12,562 nt of DNA from REEB48 sp964355085 (lineage in GTDB: Bacteria; Patescibacteriota; Minisyncoccia; UBA6257; 02-FULL-45-10c), in NCBI GenBank assembly GCA_964355085.1, contig CAYHBW010000024.1:1-12562 (forward strand). Reading direction: 5' to 3'. Shown here one piece after another: positions 9,583 through 12,562 of this stretch. The position numbers and the translations under genes were made by a program. How positions within the stretch are numbered: the stretch's first letter is position 1; each line of letters opens with the position of its first letter. Under the pieces are notes generated by a model that saw only the letters and a list, made by a program, of their open reading frames with translations, was not told where the DNA came from and ran no database searches.

Positions 9583-12562
9583 ATGCGCAAATTACCAACA
9601 AAAGTTTTCTCCTCCCATCCGGGCGCATTGATCAAGCAGCCGAATCTCGTCGAAATACAGACCGCTTCATATAAGTGGTTTCTGAAGCAGGGATTGACGG
9701 AATTATTCGAAGAAGTTTCTCCGATCAAAGACTATACCGGAAAAGATCTGGAATTGAATTTCGTCGATTATTATTTTGATGAACCGAAATATGACGAAGA
9801 ATACTCCCGTTACAAGGATCTGACCTATGAAGCGGCATTGCGCGTCAAATTCAAGCTGACCAACAACAGGACAAAGGAGAAGAAAGAGCAGGAAGTTTAT
9901 CTCGGTGATTTCCCGGTCATGACCAGCCGCGGAACTTTCATCATCAACGGAGTCGAGCGCGTGGTAGTTTCCCAGCTTATCCGTTCTTCCGGAGTTTATT
10001 TTACCGCCAATGTATGGAAGGGGCGTAAATTGTTCGGCGCGAAAATCATCCCGAACCGCGGCGTCTGGATTGAATTTGAAACCGATGCGGACGGTTTCAT
10101 CGGCGTGAAAATCGACCGCAAGCGCAAAGTCGCAGCGACCACCATTTTAAGGATTCTCGGAATGGAGGATAATCAGGAAATTCTGGAGACCTTCAGCGAA
10201 GAGGATATCGGCGAAATCAGACATATCCAAGCCACATTGAAGAAAGATTCCGCCAAAACCGCCGATGAATCATACATCGAAATCTATAAACGCATCCGTC
10301 CGGGAGATTTGGCGACCGCGGAAAACGCCAAAAGCTTGATTGACGCGATGTTGACGCGTTTTGACCGATACGACCTTTCCCAGGTCGGCCGTTTCAAGGT
10401 CAATCAGCGCCTGAAATTGGATAGTCAGAGCCGTCTTTTGGAATTGCAGGACTTCATAGCGATTCTTAAGGAGGTCATCCGCCTGAATAATAATCAGGAA
10501 GTTGAACCTGACGATATCGATCACCTCGGTAATCGCCGCGTCCGCCCTGTCGGCGAACTTCTGCAGAACAAGATGCGCGTCGGGCTTGCCCGTTTGCGCC
10601 GCATTGTCCAGGACAGGATGTCCACTTTGGATATCAACACTTTGGCTCCGGTCCAGCTCGTGAACTCCCGCCCGATCATTTCCGTCATAAAGGAATTCTT
10701 CTCCTCGTCCCAGCTTTCCCAGTTCATGGACCAGATAAATCCGCTTTCCGAACTTGAACATAAGCGCCGTATTTCTTCCATGGGTCCTGGCGGCCTCACC
10801 AGAGAGCGCGCCGGTTTCGAAGTCCGTGACGTCCACAGCTCCCACTACGGCCGCATCTGTCCGATTGAAACTCCGGAAGGTTCCAATATCGGTCTGGTCA
10901 ATCACTTGGCCGGATACGCTCGCGTCAATGAACTCGGATTTTTAGAAACCCCGTATGCGGTGGTTGAAAAAGGCAAAGTCACTTCCAAAATAATCTGGCT
11001 TAATGCTTTGGACGAAGAGAGTTATAAGATCGCACATGCCGGCATGGAGTTGGATGAAAACGGAAAATTAGTTGATGATGTCGTCGAAGCCCGTATCAAT
11101 GGCGAGCCGGGTACCTGCTCACGAGCTGAAGTGGATCTTATCGATGTCGCTCCGAACCAGCTTATCAGCGTTGCGACTGCTTTGATTCCTTTCCTTGAGC
11201 ATGATGATGCCAACCGCGCGCTTATGGGTTCAAATATGCAACGCCAGGCCGTCGTGTCAATCAAAGCGGACGCACCTTATGTCGGGACAGGAATGGAAGA
11301 GCGCGCAGCTTATGATTCCGGACACGTTGTCATTGCGGAAGAAGCCGGCGAAATCGCCGCCGTCGATGCCACCCAGATAACTTTGAAGACAAAATCCGGA
11401 GTGAAGAAGTACAGTTTGAATAAATTCAAGAGATCCAACCAATATACCTGTATTTCCCAGCGTCCTTTGGTTACCAAGGGACAGGAGGTTAAAAAGGGTG
11501 AAGTGCTTGCTGATGGTCCCTCGATTGATAACGGAGTTTTGGCTTTGGGACAGAATCTTCTCGTCGCTTTCGTGTCCTGGGAAGGAGCAAACTTTGAAGA
11601 CGCCATCATTTTATCCGAACGCGTAGTCCAGAGGGATAATTTCACTTCGATTCACATCGAAGACTTCACCGTTGATGTCCGTGATACCAAACTCGGTCCG
11701 GAAATCACCACTCCTGACATTCCGAACGTATCAGAAGAAAAATTGAAGAATTTGGATGAGGACGGAATCATCCGCGTTGGCGCTGAAGTCCGGGCAGGCG
11801 ACATTCTTGTCGGAAAGATTTCTCCGAAAGGAGAAAGCGAACTGACTGCGGAAGAAAGATTGCTCCGCGCGATTTTCGGCGAAAAAGCCCGCGACGTCAA
11901 AGACACTTCTTTGACCATGCCGCACGGGAAATTCGGACACATCGTCGGAATCAAGATTTTCGACCGCGATCGCGGAGACAAGCTTGAGCCGGGGATCATC
12001 AAGAGAATCCAGGTGGAAGTCGCCCAGCTCCGTAAAGTCCGCGCCGGCGATAAGCTTGCGGGACGCCACGGAAACAAAGGCGTCATTTCCCAGATCCGTC
12101 CGGTGGAAGACATGCCTTATCTTGCCGATGGAACTCCGGTGGATATCATTTTGAATCCTCTCGGTGTCGCATCCCGTATGAACCTGGGACAGATTTTGGA
12201 AACCCACCTCGGTTGGGCGGCGTCCCGGCTCGGTTACAGGGCTTTGACTCCGGCGCTTTCCGGCGCCACTTGGGAGCAGATCCAGGACGAGCTTGAAAAA
12301 GCGGAATTGCCGCGCTCCGGCAAGGTACAGCTTTTTGACGGGCGCAACGGCGAAGCTTTCAAACATGAAGTCACTGTCGGAGTCATCTACATGCTCAAGC
12401 TAAATCACTTGGTTGAAGACAAGATCCATATGCGTTCAATCGGTCCTTATTCCTTGATCACCCAGCAGCCGCTCGGCGGAAAAGCGCAGTTCGGCGGACA
12501 GCGTTTCGGTGAAATGGAAGTCTGGGCCTTGGAAGGTTACGGCGCAGCTCATACTCTGCAGG
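9583..12562 (+). CDS. rpoB: RNA polymerase beta subunit RpoB, C-terminus cut off
   Basis: RpoB is the beta subunit of RNA polymerase. The first 993 codons are present; the frame is open to the window end, just after GGQRFGEMEVWALEGYGAAHTLQ, so only the last stretch (very roughly 60-110 aa) is missing. ATG 9583 is the first start after an in-frame stop at 9535-9537, and the protein begins like other RpoB. Visible landmarks are the rifampicin region SSSQLSQFMDQINPLSE with HKRRIS and GPGGLTRERAGFEVRDVH, CPIETPEGSNIGLV, and the active-site segment GDKLAGRHGNKGVISQ. Residues matching E. coli D516, H526 and S531 are unchanged; N518 is Ile, T525 Glu, A532 Ser and L533 Met. No rplJ/rplL precedes it here; the DGR and mltG do. 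rpoC presumably follows. Confidence 0.97.
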   Translation, partial: MRKLPTKVFSSHPGALIKQPNLVEIQTASYKWFLKQGLTELFEEVSPIKDYTGKDLELNFVDYYFDEPKYDEEYSRYKDLTYEAALRVKFKLTNNRTKEKKEQEVYLGDFPVMTSRGTFIINGVERVVVSQLIRSSGVYFTANVWKGRKLFGAKIIPNRGVWIEFETDADGFIGVKIDRKRKVAATTILRILGMEDNQEILETFSEEDIGEIRHIQATLKKDSAKTADESYIEIYKRIRPGDLATAENAKSLIDAMLTRFDRYDLSQVGRFKVNQRLKLDSQSRLLELQDFIAILKEVIRLNNNQEVEPDDIDHLGNRRVRPVGELLQNKMRVGLARLRRIVQDRMSTLDINTLAPVQLVNSRPIISVIKEFFSSSQLSQFMDQINPLSELEHKRRISSMGPGGLTRERAGFEVRDVHSSHYGRICPIETPEGSNIGLVNHLAGYARVNELGFLETPYAVVEKGKVTSKIIWLNALDEESYKIAHAGMELDENGKLVDDVVEARINGEPGTCSRAEVDLIDVAPNQLISVATALIPFLEHDDANRALMGSNMQRQAVVSIKADAPYVGTGMEERAAYDSGHVVIAEEAGEIAAVDATQITLKTKSGVKKYSLNKFKRSNQYTCISQRPLVTKGQEVKKGEVLADGPSIDNGVLALGQNLLVAFVSWEGANFEDAIILSERVVQRDNFTSIHIEDFTVDVRDTKLGPEITTPDIPNVSEEKLKNLDEDGIIRVGAEVRAGDILVGKISPKGESELTAEERLLRAIFGEKARDVKDTSLTMPHGKFGHIVGIKIFDRDRGDKLEPGIIKRIQVEVAQLRKVRAGDKLAGRHGNKGVISQIRPVEDMPYLADGTPVDIILNPLGVASRMNLGQILETHLGWAASRLGYRALTPALSGATWEQIQDELEKAELPRSGKVQLFDGRNGEAFKHEVTVGVIYMLKLNHLVEDKIHMRSIGPYSLITQQPLGGKAQFGGQRFGEMEVWALEGYGAAHTLQ

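Noticed and set aside
10270..12366. Several long minus-strand ORFs, two of 211 aa, opposite rpoB
   Set aside because: The plus strand encodes an unmistakable RpoB through the whole span; the antisense frames are open because of its codon bias.
1..12562. CRISPR array
   Set aside because: No regularly spaced direct repeats were seen; the repeats present are inverted hairpins or the TR/VR pair.

Overview
The window looks like part of a Candidate Phyla Radiation (Patescibacteria) genome. The reasons are a 23S rRNA gene split by a group I intron with a LAGLIDADG ORF, an rRNA 3' domain that seems shortened, few Shine-Dalgarno sites, compact genes ending in terminators, and a diversity-generating retroelement (DGR) whose target protein and Avd resemble those I associate with this group. 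The assignment rests on recognition, not on a search. TGA and TAA both act as stops, so the genetic code is ordinary.

Region 1 (1-1440) is the end of an rRNA operon. The last part of 23S is interrupted inside the sarcin-ricin loop by a group I intron (48-880). A spacer with a mobile-looking hairpin follows, then 5S rRNA and its terminator.

Region 2 (1440-4209) starts with a repeat-rich gap, followed by four small genes of unknown function: a charged soluble protein, a four-helix membrane protein, a membrane-anchored protein, and an anchored protein with a Cys-rich motif and beta-rich domains. Three of them end in tight intrinsic terminators and two have recognisable promoters, so most are single transcription units.

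Region 3 (4209-6553) holds two cell-wall genes, rodA (SEDS glycan polymerase) and mltG (endolytic transglycosylase). They are separated by palindromic repeats. The rodA start codon lies at the edge of a second copy of the terminal-inverted-repeat element seen near 5S.

Region 4 (6554-9111) is a complete DGR: a strong consensus promoter, a 205-aa target gene with a C-terminal variable repeat (VR), a terminator, a separately promoted and terminated template repeat (TR) RNA with a structured leader, an avd gene on the opposite strand, and a DGR-type reverse transcriptase. VR and TR are both 136 nt and differ at 19 positions, all of them adenines in TR. The expected cycle is that the RT, with Avd, copies TR RNA with errors at adenines and the cDNA replaces VR, diversifying a C-type-lectin-like surface.

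Region 5 (9112-12562) is a gap with large hairpins, a good promoter and a ~200-nt leader, then rpoB (RNA polymerase beta), which runs off the window without its C-terminus.
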